DNA of 64,000 bases from Streptomyces sp. JHA26 (lineage in GTDB: Bacteria > Actinomycetota > Actinomycetes > Streptomycetales > Streptomycetaceae). The number at the start of each line of letters is the position of its first letter. The stretch's first letter is position 1. Location of the stretch: NCBI RefSeq assembly GCF_002005565.1, contig NZ_BDJC01000017.1, positions 50,176 through 114,175 on the forward strand, written 5' to 3'. Positions 1 to 8,892 of this stretch are shown one piece after another. Under the pieces are notes generated by a model. It made no database searches and was not told the DNA's origin. It was given only the letters and a program-made list of their open reading frames with translations. The translations under genes were made by a program, and so were the position numbers.

Positions 1-93
1 CCGCGGGTGCACTGGTTGAGTGGGGCTGTGGCGGACCGCACGGAACTTCCGCGGCTTGCGCTGTCGTTGGTCGAACGACCGGTTACAGCCTGA
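1..93 (+). CDS. miaA: tRNA dimethylallyltransferase MiaA, 3' end only
   Basis: The frame is open from the first base to the TGA at 91-93 and gives 30 residues beginning PRVHWLSG and ending VERPVTA. The RVHWL segment resembles the extreme C-terminus of actinobacterial MiaA, where an FRRDPRxHWL block precedes the end of the protein. MiaA transfers a dimethylallyl group to A37 of tRNAs that read U-starting codons. A miaA position just upstream of dapF also fits the usual Streptomyces order. Only the tail is present, so no catalytic residue can be checked; the call rests on that short block and on context. Confidence 0.65.
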   Translation, partial: PRVHWLSGAVADRTELPRLALSLVERPVTA

Positions 94-201
94 TCACGTG
101 ATGGCATCGGGACGCCCCGGCCGTCATCGCGGCCTCCGGCACCGTGCCATCATCGAGCTTCGATCGACCGAGTGAGTCCTAAGTGGGGAGGGCGCGTGGC
201 G

Positions 202-702
202 ATGGAGGCCGGCCCTCGTGACACCGCACCGAGCACCGAGCACGGCACCGCCGACCACGGCGGGACGGAGCCGGACGGAGCCGGCCTGAGCCCCGACGGC
301 CCCGACGAGACGCCGGGCGGTGTGGCCGCCGACGGCCCCGAGCCCGGCGAGATGTACGGGGACGAGGTCGAGGTGGAGCTGCGTCCGCAGCGACGGCTGC
401 GGATCTGGCAGCTCGCGCCCATCGTGTGCCTGGCCTCGCTCGGCTCCCTGATGTTCGCCTTCCCGCTCGCCTTCGACTTCGGTGACAGCGGCGCCGTGAT
501 CGCGATGCTGGGCCTGCTGATCTGCTCCTGCGCGGCCGGCTGGGGCATGATGGCCGCCCGCCGGGTCGGCCACACCTGGCCGGGCCTGCCGCAGCGCGGT
601 TCGGGACGCCGTGCCGACTGGCGGGTGGTCCTCGCGTACGTCCTCGCCGTCGCCGCCGTCGTCGTCCTGGCCGTGTGGCGGGTGGCCCGCCTGCGCGGCT
701 GA
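202..702 (+). CDS. Small integral membrane protein, function unknown
   Basis: 166 residues. The first 70 are acidic and rich in Pro, Gly and Asp (probably disordered and cytosolic). After a short basic stretch (RPQRRLRIWQL) come two hydrophobic segments around residues 80-120, a basic loop, and a final segment (VVLAYVLAVAAVVVLAV) ending in RVARLRG, so three membrane spans are likely. The strong Shine-Dalgarno GGGGAGGG (185-192) suits ATG 202 (9-nt spacing) better than in-frame GTG 196 or GTG 172, although 196 is possible. It lies between miaA and dapF, as in other Streptomyces. No catalytic motif or named domain was recognised. Confidence 0.7.
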   Translation: MEAGPRDTAPSTEHGTADHGGTEPDGAGLSPDGPDETPGGVAADGPEPGEMYGDEVEVELRPQRRLRIWQLAPIVCLASLGSLMFAFPLAFDFGDSGAVIAMLGLLICSCAAGWGMMAARRVGHTWPGLPQRGSGRRADWRVVLAYVLAVAAVVVLAVWRVARLRG

Positions 703-819
703 CGCCGCGGACCCCGCGGGGCCGCGGCGCGGACCTGCGCCGGTGCCGCCGGACGCCCCCGGGCGGGGCCCTGTCGTCCCGAGGACCGGAGCGCTCGTCG
801 CCGTGTCACGGGTAAGCCG

Positions 820-825
820 TACGAT
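820..825 (+). promoter_or_regulatory. -10 hexamer of dapF, near-leaderless promoter
   Basis: TACGAT fits the Streptomyces TANNNT -10 pattern and ends 6 nt before the dapF ATG at 832, so transcription would start at or next to the start codon. GAGGA is present but abuts the ATG, too close to act as a ribosome binding site. Confidence 0.5.
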
Positions 826-831
826 CGAGGA

Positions 832-1701
832 ATGAGCACGCGGATCGCCTTCCTCAAGGGTCACGGCACCGAGAACGACTTCGTGATCGTCCCGGACCCC
901 GAGAACGCCGTCGACCTGCCGCCCGCCGCCGTCGCCGCCCTGTGCGACCGCCGCGCGGGCATCGGCGGCGACGGACTGCTGCACGTGGTGCGGTCCGCGG
1001 CGCACCCCGATGCCGAGGACATGGCGGCCGAGGCCGAGTGGTTCATGGACTACCGCAACGGTGACGGCTCCGTCGCCGAGATGTGCGGCAACGGCGTGCG
1101 GGTCTTCGCGCGCTACCTCCAGCACGCCGGCCACGTCACCGCGGGCGACCTCGCCGTCGCCACCCGCGGGGGCGTGAAGCGGGTCCACCTGTCCAAGGAC
1201 GGAGACGTCACGGTGGGCATGGGCCGGGCGCTGCTGCCCGAGGGCGACGTCGAGGTGAGCGTCGGCGGGCGCAGCTGGCCCGCGCGGAACGTGAACATGG
1301 GCAACCCGCACGCCGTGGCCTTCGTCGCCGACCTGGAGCACGCGGGCGACCTGTACGACCCGCCGTCCCACCGGCCGGCCTCGGCCTACCCGGACGGGGT
1401 GAACGTCGAGTTCGTCGTCGACCGCGGACCCCGTCACGTGGCGATGCGCGTGCACGAGCGCGGCTCCGGGGAGACCCGGTCGTGCGGCACCGGCGCGTGC
1501 GCCGTCGCCGTCGCCGCCGCCCGCAGGGACGGCGCCGACCCGGCGGTCACCGGCACCCCGGTGACGTACACCGTCGACGTGCCCGGCGGCACCCTGGTGA
1601 TCACCGAGCGGCCCGACGGCGGGATCGAGATGACCGGCCCCGCGGTGATCGTGGCCGAGGGCGAGATCGACGCGACCTGGCTGGAGGAGGTCCTGACCTG
1701 A
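832..1701 (+). CDS. dapF: Diaminopimelate epimerase
   Basis: 289 residues, normal length for DapF, which interconverts LL- and meso-diaminopimelate without a cofactor in lysine and peptidoglycan precursor synthesis. Streptomyces walls contain LL-diaminopimelate, so the LL form is itself used. The two catalytic cysteines are visible: C85 in the AEMCGNGVR block and C218 in SCGTGACAVAVA. Substrate-binding segments GHGTENDF near the N-terminus and NMGNPHAV around 155-162 are also present. A -10 hexamer 6 nt upstream of ATG 832 suggests a leaderless message. The next gene lies 217 bp away and probably has its own promoter. Confidence 0.97.
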   Translation: MSTRIAFLKGHGTENDFVIVPDPENAVDLPPAAVAALCDRRAGIGGDGLLHVVRSAAHPDAEDMAAEAEWFMDYRNGDGSVAEMCGNGVRVFARYLQHAGHVTAGDLAVATRGGVKRVHLSKDGDVTVGMGRALLPEGDVEVSVGGRSWPARNVNMGNPHAVAFVADLEHAGDLYDPPSHRPASAYPDGVNVEFVVDRGPRHVAMRVHERGSGETRSCGTGACAVAVAAARRDGADPAVTGTPVTYTVDVPGGTLVITERPDGGIEMTGPAVIVAEGEIDATWLEEVLT

Positions 1702-1917
1702 ACCACAGCCCGGACCATGACACTCAGTGCGAAAACGTAAACCCCCGGGCCTTCGCTCGAATGGGTGATCCGTTTCACGCTCGGCGAGAGGCGGTCAGCC
1801 GTACGTGATGGGCTCGATAGCATCAAGCACCGGCCCGGACGGGGGATCGATGCCATCCCCTGAGCCGTGTCCGCCCTGGGGCGCCCCGTCCGCCGGTCCG
1901 TGCAGCCGGAGGTGCCC

Positions 1918-4101
1918 ATGAATGCGGAGGCCGTGAATCCCGCGAGCCCAGGCCCCGTGACGCCACCGACCGCCGGCGCCGCCGGCCCGGCGGCGCAGCG
2001 CAGGAAGGCACGCCCCCGGATCGACCTGCGCCGTCTGGGCCGTGCCGCGCTCCTCGGCACCACCGCGCGCGACCGGCTGCCCGACGCGATCGGCCACGTC
2101 GTCGAGGCCCACCGGGCCCACCATCCCGACGCCGACCTCGACCCCCTGCGCCGCGCCTACCTGCTGGCCGAGTCCTCCCACCGCGGCCAGATGCGCAAGA
2201 GCGGCGAGCCGTACATCACCCACCCGCTCGCCGTGACCCTGATCCTCGCCGAACTCGGCGCGGAGACGACGACCCTGACCGCCTCGCTCCTCCACGACAC
2301 CGTCGAGGACACCGACGTGACGCTGGACCAGGTCGGCGAGGAGTTCGGCGCCGAGGTCCGCTACCTCGTCGACGGCGTCACCAAACTGGAGAAGGTCGAC
2401 TACGGCGCCGCCGCCGAGCCCGAGACCTTCCGCAAGATGCTCGTCGCCACCGGCAACGACGTCCGCGTGATGTCGATCAAACTCGCCGACCGGCTCCACA
2501 ACATGCGCACCCTCGGCGTCATGCGCCGGGAGAAACAGGAGCGCATCGCCAAGGTCACGCGGGACGTCCTCATCCCGCTCGCCGAGCGGCTCGGCGTCCA
2601 GGCGCTCAAGTCCGAGCTGGAGGACCTCGTCTTCGCGGTGCTGCACCCCGAGGAGCACGCGCGCACGCGCGAGCTGATCGCCGAGAACGCGGCACGCGCC
2701 GACGACCCGCTCGCCGCCGTCGCCGACGAGGTGCGCAAGGTGCTCCGCGAGGCCGACATCACCGCCGAGGTGCTCATCCGCCCCCGGCACTTCGTCTCCG
2801 TGCACCGCGTCTCCCGCAAGCGCGGCCCCCTCTCCGGCGTCGACTTCGGCCGCCTGCTGGTCCTCGTCCAGGAGGACGCCGACTGCTACGCCGTCCTCGG
2901 TGAACTGCACACCTGCATGGCGCCCGTCGTCTCGGAGTTCAAGGACTTCATCGCCGTACCCAAGTTCAACCTGTACCAGTCGCTGCACACCGCCGTGGCC
3001 CGCGCGCAGGACGGACAGGTCGTCGAGGTCCTCATCCGCACCCATCAGATGCACAAGGTCGCCGAGGCCGGAGTCGTCGCGCTCGGCAACCCCTACGCCA
3101 CTCCGGCGGAGGAGCAGGGCACGGGCGACGGCGAGCGCGTCGACCCCACCCGGCCCGGCTGGCTCTCCCGGCTGCTCGACTGGCAGCGGGGCGCTCCCGA
3201 CCCCGACACCTTCTGGTCCACCCTGCGCGAGGACCTCGCCCAGGACCGGGAGATCACCGTCTTCCGTCCCGACGGCGGCACCCTCGGCCTGCCCGAGGGC
3301 GCGACCTGCGTGGACGCCGCGTACGCCCAGTACGGCGAGGACGCGCACGCGGCCATGGGCGCCTACGTCAACGGCCGCCTGGCGACGATGAGCACGGTGC
3401 TCCGGGACGGCGACACCGTGCAGCTCCTGATGGGGCAGGACCCCGCGTCCGAGCCCTCCCGGGAGTGGCTGGAGCACGCCCGCACGCCCACCGCCCGGAT
3501 CGCCATCCAGCGCCGGCTCGCGGCCCGTCCGGCATCGGCGCCCGCCGGCACCGAGGACGCGAGTTACGAGCGGCCCGCCGAGCCGGCACCGGGCGCGGAC
3601 GCCCCCGCCCCGCGCCCGGCCGCCGCCGGACCGGCGACCCGCCCCGCGCCCGCCGACGTGCTCGTCGACCGGCCCGGCGCGACCGTGCGGCTGGCCCGCT
3701 GCTGCACCCCCGTACCGCCCGACGAGATCACCGGTTTCGCCGTGCGCGGGGGAGTGGTGACCGTGCACCGCGCGGAGTGCGCCGTGGTGACGCGCATGAA
3801 GAGCGGGGGGCGTCCGGAGATCGGGGTGCGCTGGGGCGAGTCCACCGGGTGCCGGGTCACGCTGCTCGCCGAATCGTTCGGTCGTCCGCACCTCCTGGCC
3901 GACCTCACCGAGGCCATGGCCCTCGAAGGCGCCGAGATCGTCTCGGCGACCGTCGAACCCCCCGACCGGCAGCGGGTCCGTCACACCTACACCGTGCTGC
4001 TGCCCGACGCGGCCAGGCTGCCCGCCCTCATGCGCGCGATGCGCGACGTGGCCGGCGTCTACGACGTGAGCAGGGCACAGCCGCAGCCGGCGAGCGCCTG
4101 A
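1918..4101 (+). CDS. rshA: RelA/SpoT homologue (second RSH, RshA-like)
   Basis: 727 residues. Long RSH proteins make and/or hydrolyse (p)ppGpp. ATG 1918 is preceded by GGAGG at 1908-1912. Domains in order: an HD hydrolase with HPLAV, LLHDTVEDT and DRLHNMRTL, all metal and catalytic residues intact; a synthetase region with RPRHF, FKDFIA, NLYQSLHT and VEVLIRT; a TGS domain (ITVFRPDGG to DGDTVQLLMG); a zinc-finger-like segment with RCCTPVP; and a C-terminal ACT domain. The synthetase is clearly divergent: the G-loop reads VDFGRLLVLV where typical Rel has YDLVGIRVLV, and the usual SIYxKM motif is SVHRVS with a two-residue deletion. I infer strong hydrolase and possibly weakened synthetase. The main Streptomyces relA lies elsewhere. 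Confidence 0.9.
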   Translation: MNAEAVNPASPGPVTPPTAGAAGPAAQRRKARPRIDLRRLGRAALLGTTARDRLPDAIGHVVEAHRAHHPDADLDPLRRAYLLAESSHRGQMRKSGEPYITHPLAVTLILAELGAETTTLTASLLHDTVEDTDVTLDQVGEEFGAEVRYLVDGVTKLEKVDYGAAAEPETFRKMLVATGNDVRVMSIKLADRLHNMRTLGVMRREKQERIAKVTRDVLIPLAERLGVQALKSELEDLVFAVLHPEEHARTRELIAENAARADDPLAAVADEVRKVLREADITAEVLIRPRHFVSVHRVSRKRGPLSGVDFGRLLVLVQEDADCYAVLGELHTCMAPVVSEFKDFIAVPKFNLYQSLHTAVARAQDGQVVEVLIRTHQMHKVAEAGVVALGNPYATPAEEQGTGDGERVDPTRPGWLSRLLDWQRGAPDPDTFWSTLREDLAQDREITVFRPDGGTLGLPEGATCVDAAYAQYGEDAHAAMGAYVNGRLATMSTVLRDGDTVQLLMGQDPASEPSREWLEHARTPTARIAIQRRLAARPASAPAGTEDASYERPAEPAPGADAPAPRPAAAGPATRPAPADVLVDRPGATVRLARCCTPVPPDEITGFAVRGGVVTVHRAECAVVTRMKSGGRPEIGVRWGESTGCRVTLLAESFGRPHLLADLTEAMALEGAEIVSATVEPPDRQRVRHTYTVLLPDAARLPALMRAMRDVAGVYDVSRAQPQPASA

Positions 4102-4213
4102 GCCGGAGCGGCGCCGGGCCCGCCGGGAGCGGACCGGGCAGGGCGTTACCCGTTCGGGTGCTCCGGGCGCGCGCCGTCACCGCGGCGCACGCGCGCGCTG
4201 ATAGCCGTGGGGG

Positions 4214-5737
4214 ATGCTGCACACCCCCCACCCCCCGGCTTCCCGCCCCCGCACGCGAACCCGCCGCCGGCTCAGGGCCGCGGCGCTGCTCGCCTCGGCC
4301 GTCTCCGTATGCCTGGTCGCCGCGAGCGCACCGCCGACCCCGCTGGGCGTCGGCGACCGGCTCTTCCCCTACCTGGGCAATCCCGGGTACGACGTGACCG
4401 CGTACGACCTGTCCTTCACCTACTCCGGGAACAACGGCAAGCCGCTGCAGGCCGCCACCACCATCGACGCCCGCACGACGGCGGATCTGGACCGGATCAA
4501 CCTCGACTTCGCCCACGGGAAGGTCGCGTCGGTCGAGGTCGACGGCGAGCCCGCCGACTTCACCACGGCCGGCGAGGACCTCGTGGTCACGCCCGTGGAG
4601 CCGCTCGACGAGGGCGAGCGGACGCGGATCACCGTGCGGCACAGCAGCGACCCCGTGTCTCCCGAGGACCGGCCGGGCGGCTGGGTGCGCACCGCCGACG
4701 GGCTGGCCATGGCCAACCAGGCCGACGTCGCCCACCTGGTGTTCCCCTGCAACGACCACCCCTCCGACAAAGCGCGCTTCACCATCCGGGTCACCGCCCC
4801 CGACGGGCTCACCGTGGTCGCGAACGGACTGCCGACGGCCGTGGACCGGGCCGGCGGGTCGGCCACCTGGACGTACCGGACCGCACACCCCATGGCGACC
4901 GAGCTGGCCCAGGTCTCCATCGGCCGCTCCACCGTGCTGCACCGCACCGGCCCGCACGGACTGCCCGTACGCGACGTCGTGCCGACGAAGCACCGCGCGG
5001 CACTCGAACCGTGGCTGAAGAAGACCCCCGGCCAGATCGCCTGGATGGAGAGCAAGGTCGGGCCCTACCCCTTCGAGACCTACGGCGTGCTCATGGCCGA
5101 CGCCACCACCGGCTTCGAACTCGAGACGCAGACGCTGTCCCTCTTCGAGCGGGAGCTGTTCGACGACCCCGCCTACCCCCGGTGGTACGTAGAGTCGATC
5201 ATGGTGCACGAACTGTCCCACCAGTGGTTCGGCGACAGCGTCGGCCCGCACTCCTGGTCCGACCTCTGGCTCAACGAGGGCCACGCCACCTGGTACGAGG
5301 CCCTGTACGCCGAGGAGAAGGCGGACAGGCCCATGGAGGCGAGGATGAAGGCCGCCTACGGCGCGTCCGACCGCTGGCGCACGGCGGGCGGGCCCCCGGC
5401 CGCGCCCAGGCCGCCGGAGAAGGGCGACAAGATCGGCATCTTCCGGGCCAACGTCTACGACGGGGCAGCGCTCGTGCTCTACGCCCTGCGCCAGGAGATC
5501 GGCGCCCCGGCCTTCGACCGCCTCGAACGGGAATGGACCGCCCGGTACCGGGACCGCACGGCGACGACCGCGGACTTCGTCCGGCTCGCCTCCCAGGTCG
5601 CGGGCCGTGACCTGGGCGACTTCTTCCAGGGCTGGCTGTACGGGGCGAAGACCCCGCCGATGCCCGGCCACCCGGACTGGAAGCCGACGGAGGCCGACAA
5701 AGCCCCGATGGCCGACCCCGGCAAGGCCCGCGGGTAA
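4214..5737 (+). CDS. Secreted M1-family zinc metallopeptidase
   Basis: 507 residues. The N-terminus has a run of arginines, then a hydrophobic stretch (LRAAALLASAVSVCLVAA) ending near ASA, so it is probably exported by Sec or Tat; the cysteine there is not in a lipobox. The gluzincin signature is complete: HELSHQ (HExxH) with the third zinc ligand Glu in LWLNEGHATW, plus an N-terminal beta domain (YDVTAYDLSFTY) typical of aminopeptidase N and LTA4 hydrolase. It is shorter than full aminopeptidase N (about 850 residues), lacking the C-terminal helical array, as in many secreted actinobacterial M1 enzymes. Likely role: extracellular peptide trimming. GGGGG immediately before ATG 4214 may serve as the ribosome binding site. 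Confidence 0.9.
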   Translation: MLHTPHPPASRPRTRTRRRLRAAALLASAVSVCLVAASAPPTPLGVGDRLFPYLGNPGYDVTAYDLSFTYSGNNGKPLQAATTIDARTTADLDRINLDFAHGKVASVEVDGEPADFTTAGEDLVVTPVEPLDEGERTRITVRHSSDPVSPEDRPGGWVRTADGLAMANQADVAHLVFPCNDHPSDKARFTIRVTAPDGLTVVANGLPTAVDRAGGSATWTYRTAHPMATELAQVSIGRSTVLHRTGPHGLPVRDVVPTKHRAALEPWLKKTPGQIAWMESKVGPYPFETYGVLMADATTGFELETQTLSLFERELFDDPAYPRWYVESIMVHELSHQWFGDSVGPHSWSDLWLNEGHATWYEALYAEEKADRPMEARMKAAYGASDRWRTAGGPPAAPRPPEKGDKIGIFRANVYDGAALVLYALRQEIGAPAFDRLEREWTARYRDRTATTADFVRLASQVAGRDLGDFFQGWLYGAKTPPMPGHPDWKPTEADKAPMADPGKARG

Positions 5738-5756
5738 TAAGCCGGTGACGAGACGA

Positions 5757-5796
5757 CCCGTGCCGTGCGACCATCATCGGGACGGCGCGGCACGGG
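5757..5796 (+). terminator. Probable terminator after M1 peptidase
   Basis: CCCGTGCCG at 5757-5765 pairs with CGGCACGGG at 5788-5796 around a 22-nt loop, 20 bp after the stop codon. The loop is long and there is no U-tract, which is normal for Streptomyces. Confidence 0.4.
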
Positions 5797-5886
5797 CACG
5801 GGAATGTCTCCGGCGGCCCGCGCGTTGTGTCCGGTGTCGCGGGTATCAGTGCCGCGCGACACCTCTCCCGACTACGTAAGGATCCA

Positions 5887-7380
5887 ATGACCTCCTCTTC
5901 TTCCCCCTCCCAGGACACCAAGCGTCTCGCGCAGACCTACCCCGAGGGCCTCCGGGCCGATGCCCTGATGGAAGAGGACGTCGCCTGGAGCCACGAGATC
6001 GACTCGGAGTGGGACGGCGAGCAGTTCGACCGCTCCGACCGCGCGGCTCTGCGCCGGGTGGCGGGCCTGTCCACCGAGCTCGAGGACGTCACCGAGGTCG
6101 AGTACCGCCAGCTCCGTCTGGAGCGGGTCGTCCTCGTCGGCGTCTGGACCACGGGCACCGTGCAGGACGCGGAGAACTCCCTCGCGGAGCTCGCCGCCCT
6201 CGCGGAGACCGCCGGCGCGCTCGTGCTCGACGGCGTGATCCAGCGCCGCGACAAGCCCGACGCGGCCACCTACATCGGCTCCGGCAAGGCCCAGGAGCTG
6301 CGCGACGTCGTCCTCGAGACGGGCGCCGACACCGTCATCTGCGACGGTGAGCTCAGCCCGGGCCAGCTGATCCACCTCGAGGACGTCGTCAAGGTCAAGG
6401 TCATCGACCGCACCGCCCTGATCCTGGACATCTTCGCCCAGCACGCGAAGTCCCGGGAGGGCAAGGCGCAGGTCGCGCTCGCCCAGATGCAGTACATGCT
6501 GCCGCGGCTGCGCGGCTGGGGTCAGTCGCTGTCCCGGCAGATGGGTGGCGGCAAGGGCGGCGGCCTCGCCACCCGCGGCCCTGGTGAGACCAAGATCGAG
6601 ACGGACCGGCGCCGGATCCGCGAGAAGATGGCGAAGATGCGCCGGGAGATCGCGGAGATGAAGACCGGCCGCGAGATCAAGCGCCAGGAGCGCCGGCGCA
6701 ACAAGGTGCCGTCCGTGGCCATCGCGGGCTACACCAACGCCGGCAAGTCCTCGCTGCTCAACCGCCTCACCGGCGCGGGCGTGCTGGTGGAGAACGCCCT
6801 GTTCGCCACCCTCGACCCGACCGTGCGCCGCGCCGAGACCCCGAGCGGCCGCCTGTACACCCTGGCGGACACCGTCGGCTTCGTCCGGCACCTGCCGCAC
6901 CACCTGGTCGAGGCGTTCCGCTCCACGATGGAGGAGGTCGGCGACTCCGACCTGATCCTGCACGTGGTGGACGGTTCGCACCCGGCCCCGGAGGAGCAGC
7001 TGGCCGCCGTGCGCGAGGTGATCAGGGACGTCGGCGCCACCGACGTGCCCGAGATCGTCGTGATCAACAAGGCCGACCTGGCCGACCCGCTGACGCTCCA
7101 GCGGCTGATGCGCGTCGAGAAGCGGTCCATCGCGGTCTCTGCCCGCACCGGCCGCAACATCGACGAGCTGCTCGCGCTGATCGACAACGAGCTGCCGCGT
7201 CCCTCGGTCGAGATCGAGGCGCTCGTGCCGTACACCCACGGCAAGCTGGTGGCCCGCGCCCACGACGAGGGCGAGGTGATCTCCGAGGAGCACACTCCGG
7301 AGGGCACCCTGATCAAGGTCCGGGTGCACGAGGAGCTGGCGGCGGAACTCACGCCGTTCGCTCCGGCGCCGCTCGCCTGA
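5887..7380 (+). CDS. hflX: Ribosome-associated GTPase HflX
   Basis: 497 residues. HflX binds the 50S subunit and splits stalled ribosomes, mainly under stress. The N-terminal HflX domain contains YIGSGKAQEL and the linker QMQYMLPRLRGWG, followed by GGxxTRGPGETKIETDRRRI and a basic helix. The GTPase domain starts near residue 279 with G1 GYTNAGKSSL, then G3 DTVGF and G4 NKADL. ATG 5887 is preceded by AAGGA (5877-5881); earlier in-frame starts would add residues not seen in the family. The gene is monocistronic, closed by a strong hairpin right after its stop. Confidence 0.96.
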   Translation: MTSSSSPSQDTKRLAQTYPEGLRADALMEEDVAWSHEIDSEWDGEQFDRSDRAALRRVAGLSTELEDVTEVEYRQLRLERVVLVGVWTTGTVQDAENSLAELAALAETAGALVLDGVIQRRDKPDAATYIGSGKAQELRDVVLETGADTVICDGELSPGQLIHLEDVVKVKVIDRTALILDIFAQHAKSREGKAQVALAQMQYMLPRLRGWGQSLSRQMGGGKGGGLATRGPGETKIETDRRRIREKMAKMRREIAEMKTGREIKRQERRRNKVPSVAIAGYTNAGKSSLLNRLTGAGVLVENALFATLDPTVRRAETPSGRLYTLADTVGFVRHLPHHLVEAFRSTMEEVGDSDLILHVVDGSHPAPEEQLAAVREVIRDVGATDVPEIVVINKADLADPLTLQRLMRVEKRSIAVSARTGRNIDELLALIDNELPRPSVEIEALVPYTHGKLVARAHDEGEVISEEHTPEGTLIKVRVHEELAAELTPFAPAPLA

Positions 7381-7393
7381 GGAGCATGACGAC

Positions 7394-7433
7394 CGAGGGC
7401 CCGCCCCCTGCCGACGCAGGGGGCGGGCCCTCG
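7394..7433 (+). terminator. Strong hairpin terminator of hflX
   Basis: A perfect 17-bp stem (7394-7410 with 7417-7433) around a 6-nt loop, 14 bp after the hflX stop. As a perfect inverted repeat it could also end the leftward transcript of the protease region. Confidence 0.85.
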
Positions 7434-7444
7434 GCCCGTGCGGA

Positions 7445-7643
7445 TCACCGACCGCCGTAGGTCCTGCTCATGTCCTGGTGCATCGCCTCGGCCTCCTTCG
7501 CGGACCTCGTCCGGCCCGGCTTCCACGGGCCCTCCGTCACCGGGTTGACGGAGTCCTCGGCCTCACCGAGCCACTGGTCCGTCGGACGAACCTCGTGGAA
7601 GGCGCGGCGGGGTGCCGGCGTCCGCCCGGCGCACCCCGTCGCC
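7445..7643 (-). pseudogene. Relic of a duplicated protease propeptide (no start codon)
   Basis: Reading leftwards, an open frame ends at TGA 7447-7445 and encodes DQWLGEAEDSVNP, then EGPWKPGRTRSAKEAEAM and a tail ending RTYGGR. It aligns by eye with the propeptide of the adjacent protease, which reads DDWLREAQDYVNP followed by EDLWDPDRMRDAEEPG: the W, EA, VNP, W-P-R and A-E positions coincide. An in-frame stop lies just upstream and no usable start codon precedes the similarity. I infer the remnant of a tandem duplicate of the protease gene, or a short exchange of its N-terminal region. A tiny functional peptide cannot be excluded. Confidence 0.5.
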
Positions 7644-7662
7644 CCGTGTGCTCAGCGCCCGG

Positions 7663-8892
7663 TCACTGACCGGCGAACTTGCCGCTGACCGCCTCGTACA
7701 CGCCCTCGGCCTCCTCGCCGAGGCGCGGACCGGCCAGCCAGCCGGCCGTCACCGGGCCGATCGAGGTGTTGGACACGAGCGCCGGCTTGCCGTCGGAGCC
7801 CGCCGCGACCCAGCCGCCGCCGGACGAACCGCCGGTCATGGTGCAGCCGATGCGGTACATCGTCGGGTCCGAGGCGCTCAGCGACAGCCGGCCCGGCTTG
7901 TCCGCGCACTGGAACAGCTTCTGGCCATCGTACGGCGGCGCGGCCGGGTAACCGGTCGCGGTGATGCTCTCGACCTGCGGCACGGCGGGCGCCTTGAAGT
8001 CCACCGGCAACGCCGAACCGACCGTCTCCTCCAGCGACTTGCCGTCACCGCCCTTCTCCGGCGTCACGTGGATGACCGCGAAGTCGTACGAGGCGCCGTC
8101 ACCGCCCGTCGCACCGCCCTGCTCGATCCACTGGTCCGAGGTCTGCGCCCAGTCACCCCACCACACGCCGAACGGAGCGACCTCCTCCTTCGTCGCGTTC
8201 TCCAGCTCGGCGGTCGACCTGCCGGAGTCGTTGTACGACGGCACGAAGGCGATGTTGCGGTACCAGCCGCCCTTCTTGCCCGCGTGCACGCAGTGGCCCG
8301 CCGTCCACACCATGTTCGACTTGCCGGGGTGCGCCGGGTCCTGCACGACCGTCGCCGAACAGACCATGGTGCCCTCGGGGGAGTCGAAGAACACCTTGCC
8401 GGCCGTGGCGGCGTTCTCGTGGTACGACGGCGCTACGGCCTCGGCCTGGACCGGCTGCGGCTCCGGGTCGGTGACGCCCTGGTCACCGGAGAGGTCGCTG
8501 TCGTCGACCTCCTTGCCGGGCTCCTCGGCGTCCCGCATGCGGTCCGGGTCCCAGAGGTCCTCGATGATCGGGTTGACGTAGTCCTGCGCCTCGCGCAGCC
8601 AGTCGTCCTTGTCCCAGTTCTTCCAGGCGCCGTTCTTCCACTCGTCGATGTCGATCCCGTGTTCCTTGAGCTTGTCCTTGATGCGGTCCGGGATCCTGAT
8701 CTCACCGTTGCCGCCGTCCGCCGTGGACGCGGAGGCCGACGCGTCGCCCCCCGCCTCGGCGTCGCCCGACTCGCAGGCGGTGGCGGTGAGGACGAGTGCC
8801 GAGACGAGTGCCACGGCGGCCGGTACGGGGGAGGTCCTGCGCCGCCCGTTCCTGTGCCCGCGCGTGGTGAACGACGGCCGTATGGATCGCAT
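7663..8892 (-). CDS. Secreted V8-like (S1 family) trypsin-type serine protease, probable lipoprotein
   Basis: 409 residues. ATG 8892 has the Shine-Dalgarno GGGGGAG 8 nt upstream. The N-terminus is basic (MRSIRPSFTTRGHRNGRRR), then a hydrophobic segment ending LTATACES, a lipobox-like site, so the protein is probably anchored outside the membrane. A charged propeptide of about 120 residues follows (KDKLKEHGIDIDEW to EEPGKEVDD). The catalytic domain shows the triad: His in WTAGHCVH, Asp in YDFAVIHV and Ser in TGGSSGGGW, in the glutamyl endopeptidase/V8 arrangement. It is transcribed towards hflX and diverges from the siderophore cluster. A relic of a similar propeptide lies just past its 3' end. 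Confidence 0.9.
   Translation of the reverse strand: MRSIRPSFTTRGHRNGRRRTSPVPAAVALVSALVLTATACESGDAEAGGDASASASTADGGNGEIRIPDRIKDKLKEHGIDIDEWKNGAWKNWDKDDWLREAQDYVNPIIEDLWDPDRMRDAEEPGKEVDDSDLSGDQGVTDPEPQPVQAEAVAPSYHENAATAGKVFFDSPEGTMVCSATVVQDPAHPGKSNMVWTAGHCVHAGKKGGWYRNIAFVPSYNDSGRSTAELENATKEEVAPFGVWWGDWAQTSDQWIEQGGATGGDGASYDFAVIHVTPEKGGDGKSLEETVGSALPVDFKAPAVPQVESITATGYPAAPPYDGQKLFQCADKPGRLSLSASDPTMYRIGCTMTGGSSGGGWVAAGSDGKPALVSNTSIGPVTAGWLAGPRLGEEAEGVYEAVSGKFAGQ

Noticed and set aside
2840..2900. Loss of the synthetase G-loop Asp in the second RSH protein
   Set aside because: A first alignment suggested it, but aligning on the conserved VLV shows the Asp is kept (VDFGRLLVLV versus IYDLVGIRVLV); only neighbouring residues differ.
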